Origin: Opisthorchis felineus
Taxonomy: Eukaryota > Platyhelminthes > Trematoda > Opisthorchiida > Opisthorchiidae
Assembly (NCBI GenBank): GCA_004794785.1
Contig: SJOL01004547.1
Coordinates: 3,365 to 67,364, forward strand
Reading direction: 5' to 3'
DNA: 64,000 bases
Position 1 is the first letter of the stretch. Each line of letters begins with the position of its first letter. The notes below the pieces were generated by a model. That model saw only the letters and a program-made list of their open reading frames with translations. It did not search any database and was not told the DNA's origin. Shown here in pieces: positions 24,301 through 36,700 of this stretch. A program made the translations under genes and the position numbers.

Positions 24301-25149
24301 AACCAGGTGTCGATCTCTGAAAATATTTTGAACAATGTTTAGTGTCTCACAGAACCTCCTGCATTTCAGCACTCTCCCGAGGAACTGATTCAGCGCGTAA
24401 CGGTATGAGGACAATCTTATCTGTCTACTGGGGAATATAAGTTGAGTTAGGTTTCGGTTTTTCAGCATGTAACGCAATGCCCTTTGGGGAGCCGGTTTGT
24501 GCAAGTACGCCGCAAGTTGTATAGAAATCGACAAAAACCTGGACGGTTCCTTAGCAATGGCGATCGAGAAACCGCTTGTCATAGCGATCATAGCCAGCTA
24601 CGAGAAGCCGTGCACTACAAGCCTCTCGCATGTCTCATTCGTTTGTTACCTGAATGTTCTGTCCTATGTACCAATGATCACATGTAAGTATCGTGAAAGT
24701 GCCTCCAAACACCTCATTAAGGTCTCGTGTAAAATCCTCCTGTGAACACCACGAAATGCTTCTGTTGAGCTCTTGTTCGCTGCCTTCACTTAGTGGCAGG
24801 TTTTTCCACCAGAGTGAAAAGGCGATTGTGGGTATTGGGCCCTATAGTCTGATAGGTAGTCCTTTGGTTGGCCGTGTAGACCAGCTGGCTGAACCATGAT
24901 TCCTAACCAACAGCTGATAACTGGGAGGATAAGGTCACTTGAGGAAGGGAGCGGACATGATGGCATTCCTATTTCATTAATCTCAACGATTTCACTCCTG
25001 CTTTGCAGGTCACGTTTCTACAAAGGCTAGAAGTGTCCGGCCGAGCAAAACCGAGTGACGCCGGGGACGTTGCTTGCATGTTGTCCCGCTCGTTAGTTCA
25101 CAACGTCCAAGTCAATAAACGCACACTGTGCTACGACGTTCCCGGGGGT

Positions 25150-25520
25150 GACAACTCTGCTAATCCACAACCTAGAATGACCACTAAGCGAGCTGTGACT
25201 CTCGACACATCGGCTACTGGAATATCAATAGTTTTATGGGTGACTGAAGTTGAAGGATAACAATACGTGCTCTCTACAGCTATCGGCCAGTTGATTGTCT
25301 GAGACCGGATCATCCAACTTAGCTGTCATATGAATCTCTGTACCGGGAATGAACACCTACTTCTGGCTATACTATACCGGTCCAGCCAGTCCTCTCTCAA
25401 CGGGATCACTTCTGTCTTGCGGTCGGTGCCCTTCTCGCCCAGAATTACGGTAGCCCAATTTGAAGGCATCCCGCTGAATTTGACATCTAAGTGGGACATG
25501 CTGTGAATCGCAAGTGACTG
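25150..25520 (+). mobile_element. fossil Ty3/Gypsy RNase H segment
   Basis: In the plus strand, TLDTSATGISIVL (about 25,198-25,236) resembles the LDTDASxxGIGAVL start of Gypsy RNase H. After a stop-broken stretch, LCTGNEHLLLAILY (from 25,336) aligns with the YxTxEKELLAxVY helix, and LNGITSVLRSVPFSP with the LxGxxFxLRTDHxxL element. FEGIPLNLTSKW then fits the NFKxPEGxLARW end. The order is right but most catalytic acidic residues are gone. It is short and inactive; the assignment is by pattern only. Confidence 0.45.
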
Positions 25521-25954
25521 AAGAGCTTCTATAGGCCTATCGAACGGCAACATACTCGTCAACTTCGTCACCTCACCTTCACCACCAATACGCGTCTCCG
25601 GACGGATTCAGTTTGGTCTCCTGTTAAAACCAACTTAGCATATAAGTGAGCATATTTTGCTAAGTTCTTCAGCAATCTTTTTCAACAACGTTATGAGTAG
25701 TGTACTACGTCCGGGCTATGTTTTCAAACGTTGTTTCCCAGTGTTTACCACTTACGTGGATCAGGTTAGGAGACCCTACCGCCTTCAGCCCTGAAAAACC
25801 TTATTCAGATGTTTCGTCTTCATTGGAGATTACCATCAGTCGACAGTAGTCGTCACTCCGGTCAATACACGAGCATGTGTTGTGGTATTCGTGAGTAAAA
25901 GCTGAGTGGCGCTACATCCTGTCTAAGTGTGACTTAATCGCACTACTTTTCAGC

Positions 25955-26120
25955 CAATCGTGGCCAAACGGCCTTAGTTCAGACTACAAGTTGGGAGTTC
26001 ATGGGGTCAAAACTCCCTTGAGTTTCGTGAGATGCGCACTGGTGATCATTCCCAACAAGGATGAAACAGTTGTACAGTGCTTCTTGGCTTTTCTGCGTAG
26101 ATTGGCTTCACCTACAGGGC
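25955..26120 (+). repeat. possible dispersed repeat shared with 47.3 kb
   Basis: GGCCAAACGG and, further on, GTTTCGTGAGAT followed by a TGATNATTC block occur both here and at 47,317-47,390 in the same order. The copies differ in spacing and many bases. This looks like two old copies of one short element, perhaps a SINE body. Confidence 0.35.
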
Positions 26121-29100
26121 AAAACCGCAGATGAAATTTCCAAGTCTCCTCACATTCCATCAAATGAAACACAGAAATAACCTCTCTCTAGATCTGCAGT
26201 TAGGCAAAAGTTCCCTGAAAACTATTCAAAAGTATTTTGAAACAGCCTGCTGTTCTTTGCACTTTTTGTGCAGGTATGAAGAACACTTCTTAAATTATCC
26301 CTGTAACCTAAGCGCAATTCCTGTAGAAATATGTACATTCAACTATTTGGAAAGGTTTCTCCAGGCTTTCTTCGAGAAATGGAAGTAAATGTAACGTTGT
26401 GTTATCACGTGCTACACTTTTTCGAGGAGCGTCACTTTCAACTGACCGATTTCACCAGATGTCATCAGATGGACTAAAATGTTAACATGGTATTACATAT
26501 ATCAATATAAAGGGGGCTTCGCGTTTTCTGTGAGATACAAGTCAATTTCACCCGGAAGTCCGTAGATTCAGGGTGGACGAATACCAGAGGAGGACCTCTC
26601 AACTTGCGTGTGAAAGGCTATACAGCGGGTAGCGGAACTAATTTTTTCAGAAAGGGCTTAAGAAGATGATGAATGGGATCTGGTGCAGTTTAGTGCGGAA
26701 ACATATGGATCATAAGGCTGGATTTAGTAGTGTTTACACAGAATGCTGGTACAGTGCACTAACGTGGAGAGGACCAGTAATTTTCAAATGACATTCTAAG
26801 TGTCTCACCAAACCCATTCTTATATCAGGTTTGCCTCTTGTCATTCCTCTCACATAAGAAGGGTACTTCCAACTAGGTTTATAGTCTAATAAGATTTAAT
26901 ATACTTATTTCGAACACCATTTGTTGCCATAATCGGTTGCTTGGTAATCCGCTACATGAGTACGAGAAGCTCTGGAGTACTCGATACATCACTGGAGTCA
27001 TCTTCGAGTACCAGCGTAATGTTTTAGCCACGGCCACATCCTCGTAATCTTTACTTTTTTGCTTGTTAAAACACTGACATTCTCATGAAAACTGGTTTTC
27101 TCAGAACAAAAGCTTGCGTGTATCAATATGTGGGCAATGTTACGCTTGTTAAAACGTTCAAATACCACGACTTGCGACCAAGGCTACCTAACCTACACAC
27201 ATTTACGGATAAAGAAGACGGTTCTCCGTCCCGTGAGTTCGCCTGCTTGTCTATTGGCCCGTTGGTAGTCAATTTCTGTGGCCTAATGTGATGTGCTGTA
27301 ATGTGCATGAAATCGCATTGGACAGATGAAAAGCAGAGAATGGGAAAACTAACTCCATCATAATGTCATGAAATTGTTAGTCACACGTGACTACTCGTCT
27401 GGATGTCGGCGTCGTGAGAAATGAATATATCGAATAGTTGTGCAGAGCGCAGTTAGCTGATCACACTGGCAGTAAAACTACGGCAAATCACATTAAGTTG
27501 ACGAAACAATAATATGATGTGTACAACAAAACTTTCACCAAGTTTGACTTCTCTCCCTATAAATCGATTTCGAGTACGAAATCTGTGTTTCTGAAGAAGA
27601 AGAAGAGTTTTCAGCTCTGATACGAAGAAGCAGTAGGCCGGATGAAACCGTCATGGGTTGTATCCAGCCAGTGGACCGTAGCTGGGCTACCTCCTGTAGA
27701 GACGGAGCATGCAACTAATGACTGTGAGATCATGATCATACTTAAATAGTCTGTTATCTTCGACGTCATCGACACACTGGCTGATATGAAATGGTAAGCG
27801 GGTACTTCGGAGGACACTGGTGTAACATGGAATGTGAAAGAATGTGCGTTTATGAGGTTTCCGTAGTGGAAGGGGAAAAGAGAATACACGGTATTTGGAG
27901 TGACGGTTGGATGAGAAGGACTACCTTGTTTCATTTAGAATCGTCTTGCCTGCAACTATTACAGCCTATGTTAGGTAGAGAAGGAGGCACCCGGCGAACT
28001 ACCTTCCTTTCTTTTGGACTGATATGATGCATACAAATCAGAGGAACGCTGGTGGGTTGATTCATGACAGAACTTTGCAACTCTCTGTCATTTGGCAAAC
28101 TGTGAAACCGGCGTCACATCGACTTGCGGTGAACAAAGTAGCTCCTTCGAGGTAACTTCGAACGCCGGGGGAACATCAGACTTGCCAACGAAGCTGGAAA
28201 GCTGCAGCGAGTACTTTTATTACAAACTGTGATTCGTTATCAAATTTCAGGTATAGGCCCGATAGCAGATATTCCAAGTGTGGTTAACCCAGTAAAGAGT
28301 TGAAATCAACGTGTTTTCATCACTTAGTTATCGTCTGGTACGCTGTAAAAAGACGGTGGAAATTGTTGCAGTTACCTAGTGGTTATTGAAATCCACTTTA
28401 AATCAAGCCTATTAGTATTTCATAACTGAACGATTCTCTACAAAAATACCTCAGTCTGGACAAGACTGATTTTGTGTGCCGATTCAGCACTAGTCACGCC
28501 ACTCTGTAGTTCAGGATTCGTCTCGCTGCCAGAAAATTAAATCAAAGCACTGAGACCCCGACTTACATTCACAGTATGAACACACTGTCCAAAGTTGAAA
28601 AATAGGTTCGACAGACCATAGTAGACATCCGTTTAGTCGAAGAGATTAAAAAAACCTGTGAAACATAAAGCCTACCTTTTAGTATCACAAAGGAGTGAAG
28701 GTGCATTCTAATGGTCACTCTACCCAGCGTTTTAATGTGGAGGTCAAAGGGGTAAACCGTAATTAACTTCGCTGATACTTCTGGTTGAACAATTTAGTTG
28801 TAAGAACCAGACTGCAGGAATTAAAAATTTCGTCCTTATTCTTTCAGTTGCAATACTAGAAACCAACAGTGCATCGGAATTAATATGAATAAAACACTAG
28901 ACTGAGCCAGCTACATCGTGGCCTAGTCAGGCCCGTTTCTTGCTCACAAGGCAATTCGGTAGCGTGTCAAGGAATTTTGTTCAACGAAACCCTGAAAGTT
29001 AACAGTTTCGGGTTGACATTACGGAGTGAAATTCCGAAAGGGTTTTTTGGGTCGACACTGGAACAAGCAGTTAACATATTTCGCGGCAGATCCCCTGGTT

Positions 29101-32100
29101 TCAGCTTGCAGTTCACCTGTCGATTGATGTCACCTGACATAAATAGCGACGCATATATTTGGAGACATGTTCGCATAAGTTCCTATGTGCCGTGCAGGCG
29201 CAGATTTCACCTCAGCTGCATGTGAATTGGTATACAACATGTGAGCCAGGCGCGATGCGTCGGAGTTTAACCTGTATAGTTGCTTAGAGCAGGAGCAGCT
29301 GAGCGGCTGTGACGTAAAATCGATTACACGAAGTAGTTTTTTAAAGTAGGTTTGTGGTTAGTTGGCCCCTCAACTTGTGGACTGATAAAATAATCTACAG
29401 TCTGGTGTGAAATAGTGTCTGTAGAAAACTTATTTGATGAGCTCAGTGTCAAATGAATTAGAATTTCTGGCATGGATAGAAGTTAAAATTTTGACGAACT
29501 ATCTGAATAAATTTTTGTGGGCGGAGCCACGGATAGCCAGAATCGGTCTCATAGGAACCTCATCTTTGTGTAGGAGTTGCGTTTTGGTTCCGATAGTTAC
29601 AGTTAATTTCATCGGACGGTGGAAATAAAACTGTATAACACTTTGGTGTAAAGTTTCTGTCCCGTCTGCTCTTTTGTTTGGTGGCCCAGAATTTTTTTGA
29701 ATTTTCTCTCACCAGATAGTACTGTCTTCGCTGTGGCCATATACTGTCTTTTCCTTGATTACAGCACTTGAGGTGTAATCCAATCCGAGAAAGAGATCTG
29801 TCTCAAACGTTTTCGTGTACTTCCTGATGTTCCTCTTTTAAACAACGGGGTGAATTGGCACACGATGATAAAATCTGTCACCTACAAAGATGAATTTGGC
29901 GTTTAACCACAAAACATTAGCAGGTGATGCAATATGACTATGCGATTGACTACGAAGTCATTCTAAGCTCCCGTATGGAGTTTGCCATTAGAATTGGGGG
30001 TGATGATGAAAGTTCAACCCTTTGGATAAGAACTCTGGTTGTTTCCCGATAAATAACCAGGCTGTCAAATTCTCGATCGCCACTGAACCAGAATTCGAGT
30101 GCGTAAACTTTTCAAAAACTACAGATGATGGTCTGTTTAATTTCCTACTGTACTGAGTCCAAGATGATTAAGCAATACCGACCCGAGTCGTTTTGACAGG
30201 TTCCCTGAAACACGAGGTGAATTTGCCCTGTGGTTAAGAACCGGAACTGATTGAACCAAGATGTGAGTTGCTGCTTTCTCCTGTTTTATTCATGATTTAT
30301 TGGTTCGTAGTTCTGTACATGAAAGATCAAGGGCAAATAATTGTGAGCCACCAGCGTTTCTATCCCTATATTTCGGACGGAAATGACGGATATAACTTTC
30401 TAAATGCTCGCCTTATCATCCCATCTGCCTTTTAACTGATTGGTGAATTCACTGGGTCCAGATTTGCGAAATAAAAAGTTTATTGCAACCGTCAGCCACA
30501 TGTAGATTGTAAAAGAGAAATTTTGGAAAGTTTGTAAATTTGTTCGTGAAACTTTCACCGGGATGTCATTTCGCATATCATCAAGCACAAGTGAATTACC
30601 TAGTCACAATTCAGTAGAGTTGCATTTGTTAAGAGTTCCGGGTCGTTTCACCTCGGAATAAGGTCACTTTCTGCAATTAATCTGGAGGATTCTGTTGATA
30701 CTAATTCAGTCTAATCCATAGCCAGTGAATGTGCGACGGTTTCTTGTAGTGCTTCCGACTTTTCGTTCCTCGTCGACGTGGTTTCACCGCGGTGGTATTG
30801 GAGGAGATGTACAGAATTTTCAGTCAGCTGGAAAAAGCATGAAGCCGATAAAGAAGCTATCGTTTTTGGGACAAGTTTGGAAACGATAAATCTACGGATC
30901 ACTTCCCAAACTTTTCTGAAAATGAGTTGCGTCTGTATGGAATTTGAAGCCATCATTTAAACACTAACCCCGACCTTTGTCTTTTCACTTAACATGCCAA
31001 AGCAGCAAAAGCTCCAAATATTGATGAATTAGTAAAGAGTAACCAGAACCTATATTTCATGATGCGAAAGCAGATCGGGCGGATTAAGCAACAAATTTAC
31101 TAGTTTTTTTGCTGATGCATACTGATATTTGATCTTTTCCTAATATACTAACTGGATAATGGGCGTTGAGAAAAATGGAAGGTGTGGCTGTTCTGAAATA
31201 AATCTGAATTTCTGAAAAAGAGTAGCCCGATTCCAGTTTTGTCTTGTTTGGGGTTCGTCCGGTAGGCTTTTTCCTCGAATTCTACTTAACCTTATTCATT
31301 ACTTGAACACCAGGCAGGAGGGCGAGATTTGAACAACATAACGACTGTGAACTAGTTGGAAGACCTTAAGTACTTCACTGTTCGGATGGATGGTCGAATC
31401 TGACGCTGGTAATGCCTTTTGTGCCGGACTTGCAATTAGTACCACGCCAGTTTGCAGCAGCTCCAAAACAAACCATGTATTGCAAGAGTGTCGTGCCGGA
31501 CTCGTGAGAATTACAACATTTTCTCGCGTGAAGTGCACCACTTTTATTGTGCACTGTCCTCACCTCACAGTCCTGCTTGTGCTATACTAACTTGACGCAA
31601 TCATTAGGGTACGGTGTCCTTAAAGACCGTTTAGTTAAAGTTCTATTGATATCTTATACGTTCCTGTCGAGGTTCTTTTAGGTTTCTAATGCCGATCTCA
31701 ACAGGTCCTATGGAATTCAGTCGACATTTCGAGGAAATATTCACAAGGCCGTGTAACAATATTATTGTGCATTCAGTCCAAAAATTATCTGAGATAATCC
31801 GTACGAAAATTGACAGCTGAATGTAACGACAGAATTATATGTCGCCACCTGGTCACGAGTTTGCGATTGTTTAACAGCCACTCAGCTGTTGGTAATGTGC
31901 CTAAATATTGGTAGCTCCGGTGAGTTTTTGGTTGTTGTTCAGGTGGCCGTTGCTCTGTTCACCGAGCTTGGCAATTGACTTGCAAATTGACTTGACGAGG
32001 AAGCATCATTATTGCGCAGTACGCACCCAACTGCGCGGATCCTGTGGTAAGTGCGCAGGATATACATCAGAGGCATCACCAAAGATTCATTAGTGGCCCA

Positions 32101-33490
32101 CGTTGACAGAACCTAAAGTGGCAACTGAGTGTTCAGATACGTTTATTTCAGCTGAGAAGTTCACATGGGTGGTGAAGACTACGCCTACCCAATGAGTAAC
32201 CAACAGTGTGAGAAAGTGGATTGTCTGTGATCATTTACCAACCTGAACCAACCCATCAGAAGTTGTGGCGGTAGAAGCGGATGTTTGGCTTGAAAGGCAA
32301 AAACGTTCAAGTGGGATCACTGTTTTTCTGCCTTATGAATGTATTTTCATCTCAGCATTTACCAGAGGAACTCCTTCAAAGGTCACTTTAAGGGAGGTGG
32401 AAGGAGACCTCTCACACTTTCGACAATCCCGGACAGAAAGTATCCAAAAACCGGAACATTCTTCTTTGGCTAATATGTTTTTAGATGCTATACACTTTAG
32501 CTTGTAGTATAGACTACGTTTTGTGTTTCATCTTAAGATAGGTCATTCGATGACTGAAAGTGCTCTCACACCCTATTACAGCAAAAATGGAAAACTGAGA
32601 ATCCCGTTCACTATTGGAGTAATTTTGTTCCTTGTTCAGCCTTGAGTCAGTACCACACAGCACCATAGCACAGGGGCCCAGAAATAGGAATCAACCGAAT
32701 TCACACGTCTCCCATGCTGGGTTCGGTTAGCTGGTATTTTACACTACTGAAAAAATATAGTAGTTGGAAAAACCAGGATGATCAACTTTCCGGCGATATC
32801 CGAACTTCGGAACGGTGTGGTATCAAGTTAATACAATCCCACCCATTGGATGTGACTCTTCCGGACAGGCTGAACAGCCCCGAAACATGTTTTTTTTTTC
32901 AAGTCGTTGGCGCACGAATGACCAGGAAAAACACGCAAATGTGATTCAAGTATGAACATTTATAATCCGAACTTTTCGCAAGTCCAATTACAACGTCGAA
33001 AGTGAAAAAATAAACACAGTTACTTGGTGATGAAATAACTTATAGCGCTTCCGCCATTTACACAACGGCTGAAATCACCACTCAAGGATAGTTCTCGTTG
33101 AATAATATAGGTAGCATTATCATGAACGATTTCCACACGACACTGGATGAGTTTTCGTTCCACAATTGATGGACATTTAGCAAGAACACCGGAGACACTG
33201 ACTTAGGCTATTTACCTACTGGTACGTGAAAGGAATGTTTTCAAAGTGCAAACAGCACCGAAAGTTATCACGAACACAATGGAAACATGGTTAACAGAGC
33301 AGGTAGGAACAATTTTGATGTTGCAGATGGCAAAGTTGAAGTTTATGTCTTTACGGTTTTTCAGACACAATACGAAAAGTGTGATAGTGAAAAATCCTGA
33401 ATCTGTATGATAACCACGGTGTTTTCGCCCCACAGAAATGAGATTTTGATGAGGAAATGCCAATGCAACTATTACCGGGATGACCACATT

Positions 33491-33702
33491 TCAACTACAT
33501 CCACATCCCAGCACTATTAGGTTGTGTAGAACATGCATTCGAATGTCGTTCTCCCCTGCCATGTATAAAATTGAAAAGCTGTTTCGCCTCGTAGGGTAAC
33601 AACAGGATTGTAGTTCATCGCGTCTCACTCCCGGAAATCTAGTTGAATTTTTCTGATGCAGTAGGTTGAGTATATCATAATGAGAGCTGCGAGATCCTGT
33701 AG
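33491..33702 (-). CDS. InAct: InAct exon 5, C-terminal half of the cystine knot
   Basis: The acceptor lies in CCAATTTCAG/CTACAG/GATC: two AGs six bases apart at 33,703 and 33,697, both in phase, so the start is 33,702 or 33,696. The exon reads RDELQSCCYPTRRNSFSILY, MAGENDIRMHVLHNLIVL and GCGCS followed by TGA at 33,493-33,491. CC-x-P, the SILY strand and the terminal C-G-C-S are diagnostic of the TGF-beta superfamily. Confidence 0.9.
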
Positions 33703-36700
33703 CTGAAATTGGAGCAAATGGACATGGGTGGTTGAACAAAATGCAAGAAAAAACGGAAATATTATTGTCATAAAAAACGATTATTCGTTTAGTTCACTTT
33801 TAATCTATCAAGGAAGCTAGGCGACGGTTATCCAAACAGATATCAAATAAGTATGAGATCAAGTGCTCTCGACCTGCAAAATTTTGTTAACGAACATCGA
33901 ACTTTAGATACACGGGTTGTTTCAGATGACACCATTCACCGGAGGAAGAAATTGGGATGCAAGCGGGGACAAGTTGCGTATGTCTATGGCATTTGAGAGT
34001 TTGCCTGACCATTTAGATTACGTCACAATTTTTCTGATGGTCTTGCACATTTCCTTGCCACCGGGCGATAAATAACGGACCATATGGCACACTAAACCAT
34101 GTATATCACATGGCGCAGTCAATGACTCCCATCTTGGGCTACTTGCGCCTTCAAGTCGTACTTTGGGTAGCAATTTGCCGGTTGTGTTCGTAACCCATCT
34201 AGATGCCAACCGGATACACTGTCACCGAAGGTCCAGCCATTGGCGGTACAGAACGTAAAAGCTGTAATCCTCTCTTCAATGTTGGGAGATCCTGTGAGAC
34301 GAGTCAGTACACACTGAGCGCAGCAGCCTTCTCTCCGTCTTACAGGGTAAGTAGGTGCTTACGCAGTTTTCAGTAAACGAGTATTAGGGAATAGCGTACA
34401 GGAATGGACACTAGTGTACGCCTTATGGGTGATGTGCATAAATTAGACAAGGTGTAATTGACCCTTCTACAGCACATACTTCCCCAATGATCACATTTGG
34501 CTGATCGTGACAGATTCCATCGAAGATCCTAATGAAGTAAGTGCCGTCGGGACAGCTGCCCTCCGGCTCAACTACCCAAAAGAAGGTGAAGTAAATCAGC
34601 ATACAAAGCACATAAGCACAAAAGCAAAAATCCAAATTTATTGTCAAAATTTGTGAGCCAGGCGCTCACATTCAATTTCTAGGATAGAGCTTTAAATGTG
34701 CCCAAACTCTTGCAGTGCCTGAAGCTTTGCACGCTTTTATTATGGGTTAATATTATAAGTATGGCCTTAAATGCACCAATATTGCTACATTACGCATCAT
34801 AATCTGAGTTTAGAGAAGGCAGTTTAGTTTAAGAGCAGGAATCAAGGCAACTAAACACTCGCGCGATCTTATCTTTCGGCGGCTTAAAGGTCACGCAGTT
34901 TGACTGTGAATAGAGCCGGTAGGGTGAAAGTGTGACGACTAGAGTTGTATTTTGATTGTCGCCTATGACTATCTTCAAACCGGCTTAGAGGAACGAAAGT
35001 GTGTCGGCAAGAAAAGTAGGATGAGCATAAACAAAACATTACCCACGAGTCAGGCCAATCTTACAGAAGACTTGCAGATGAACGTCTGTCAAACAGGAAT
35101 GGTTCCGCTGATTGGTTCACGCATAAATAAGACGGCCTAGAATAGGTTTTTATCCTTTATGGGGACGATCATCTCCCGGAATATTATCATGCAGACGAGG
35201 ATTCGAGATTTGATCATATGAAATGCGAGGACAATGTTTTAATTCTACTCAATGCAGCTAAGTCATCATGACTGAACAGGCGAACGTGGTCAATAGTGCG
35301 TTGTATTGGGTTGTGTTTTATTAAAAGATAAACAGGGTTATTCAAAGTTTTGAAGCAGAGCCTCCCATGAAACGCAGTCTGTTGTGAGGCCCTTATTGAT
35401 CTCGACTGATTGTTGTCCCTATTTACTTAGGTCATGTGCTGTCTGCAGACCTAACGCTGTCGACTCAAGTTGTTTCCTGAATGATTTCGGAGCAAGAGCG
35501 GCCCTGAATTTGCCGGTATGTGAGCGGTGGTATACCTGGATCCGACGTTGGATCACCTGCTCCAGTTAAGTGGTGCCAGAAAGTTGACTTTAAAACTTTT
35601 CGTCTCATATATGGTCACGAACGTGTACCCTGGAACTACTATCCAAGCAAACAATCTCGAAACCCTTCATTTTACTAGCACCTGAAACACGCATCCATCG
35701 GGCTTCGAAAACTTACGGTAAAACAGGTCGGATGGTAGAATTGATTTACTTCACATTTATTTTTTTCTGTCTGACGGTAGCAGTTTTGAACGTGGGAAAC
35801 CTCTGCAGGTGATATTCCAGGAAATCGTCGACGATTCTCTGACCTGGCTGATCCGAGGCAGTGAAATTCGTAGATACACCACTTTAATGATACGTGCTGT
35901 CTTAGAGCTGAATGCGGTTGGCGAGCATGTTCACGCTAGGGTGATTCGTAGCTAGACTGGTCGTTCACATGACTACCTAGAGACTCCCTCGGTTTCACCA
36001 GGAATGAACCTGACTTGTAGGATTTCCCTGTGAAACTGTGCCATCAACAAATGAAGCGTGCAGAGCAAAGACCTTGGTTTATGCACTTAGTTATTTACGA
36101 AAACCAAGTGCAAACACAGATGGCTAGCTTACGTTTTCCAATGAATAGAAGTAGTGATGTGGGAAGTTTTTGTGTTGTTTTCCTCGTTTTTCGCGGTGCC
36201 TTCCAGTTCCTGATGGAATAGGGGTACACCATTATGACACTGTATCCGGATTTCTTCTTCTGCCTGGCCCAAATGAATCTAACTGCTCAGTGTATGACGG
36301 TTTTGGTCACTGACATCCGCTAACCATCTAGTTTTCACCAACCAGCCTTAGTTAAACGCTAAGTTTAACCCGCAGACGCTACTTCCATACAGCAGTTTAA
36401 CTATTTCCGGTTCGGCTGCACGCTAAGAATGGACCAATCGAAATGTGAAAAGTTCAATTAAGATTTGACCTGAAATTGGCTTTCAAATCTTTGTCAAGAG
36501 CTGCGGAATTTTGTGGGCTGGATAAACGTGGCCGTATCACACACTGATTCCACTTTCACGGGAGTCCTGCAAGCACTTTCTGAACGAATGGACTAAGTCA
36601 TACATAAACGTTCGAGGCTGGTGCTTCTGGTTGGCTGGCAGTCAAAGTTTAATCTGCTGCATTGTTACAGGCTATTGAAAAGCCAGTGTTACGCACGCAT

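Larger units (their letters stand above)
20470..33490. other. region between the converging genes
   Basis: A 13-kb stretch between the two stop codons. I recognise a C/A homopolymer run, a SINE, a fossil Gypsy RNase H segment and a short dispersed repeat, each listed separately. The longer ORFs, such as the minus-strand ones at 23,084-23,452, 24,271-24,591 and 27,611-27,934, resemble no family I know. They have no convincing splice context and are most likely chance or decayed repeats. Confidence 0.45.

Noticed and set aside
27611..27934. 107-codon minus-strand ORF
   Set aside because: No recognisable motif or splice context; also open in parts on the other strand.
34423..34571. Terminal exon of the TGF-beta ligand gene
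   Set aside because: It fits the phase and would give a 115-residue mature chain with nine cysteines, but lacks the CC pair and the C-x-C end. The exon at 33,491-33,702 has both, plus the CGCS terminus, so it is the true end. I keep this only as a possible variant.
36080..36220. Minus-strand frame ending LAICVCTWFS as a TGF-beta C-terminus
   Set aside because: It has a C-x-C but no CC pair, no acceptor at the needed phase, and the real end was found at 33,491.
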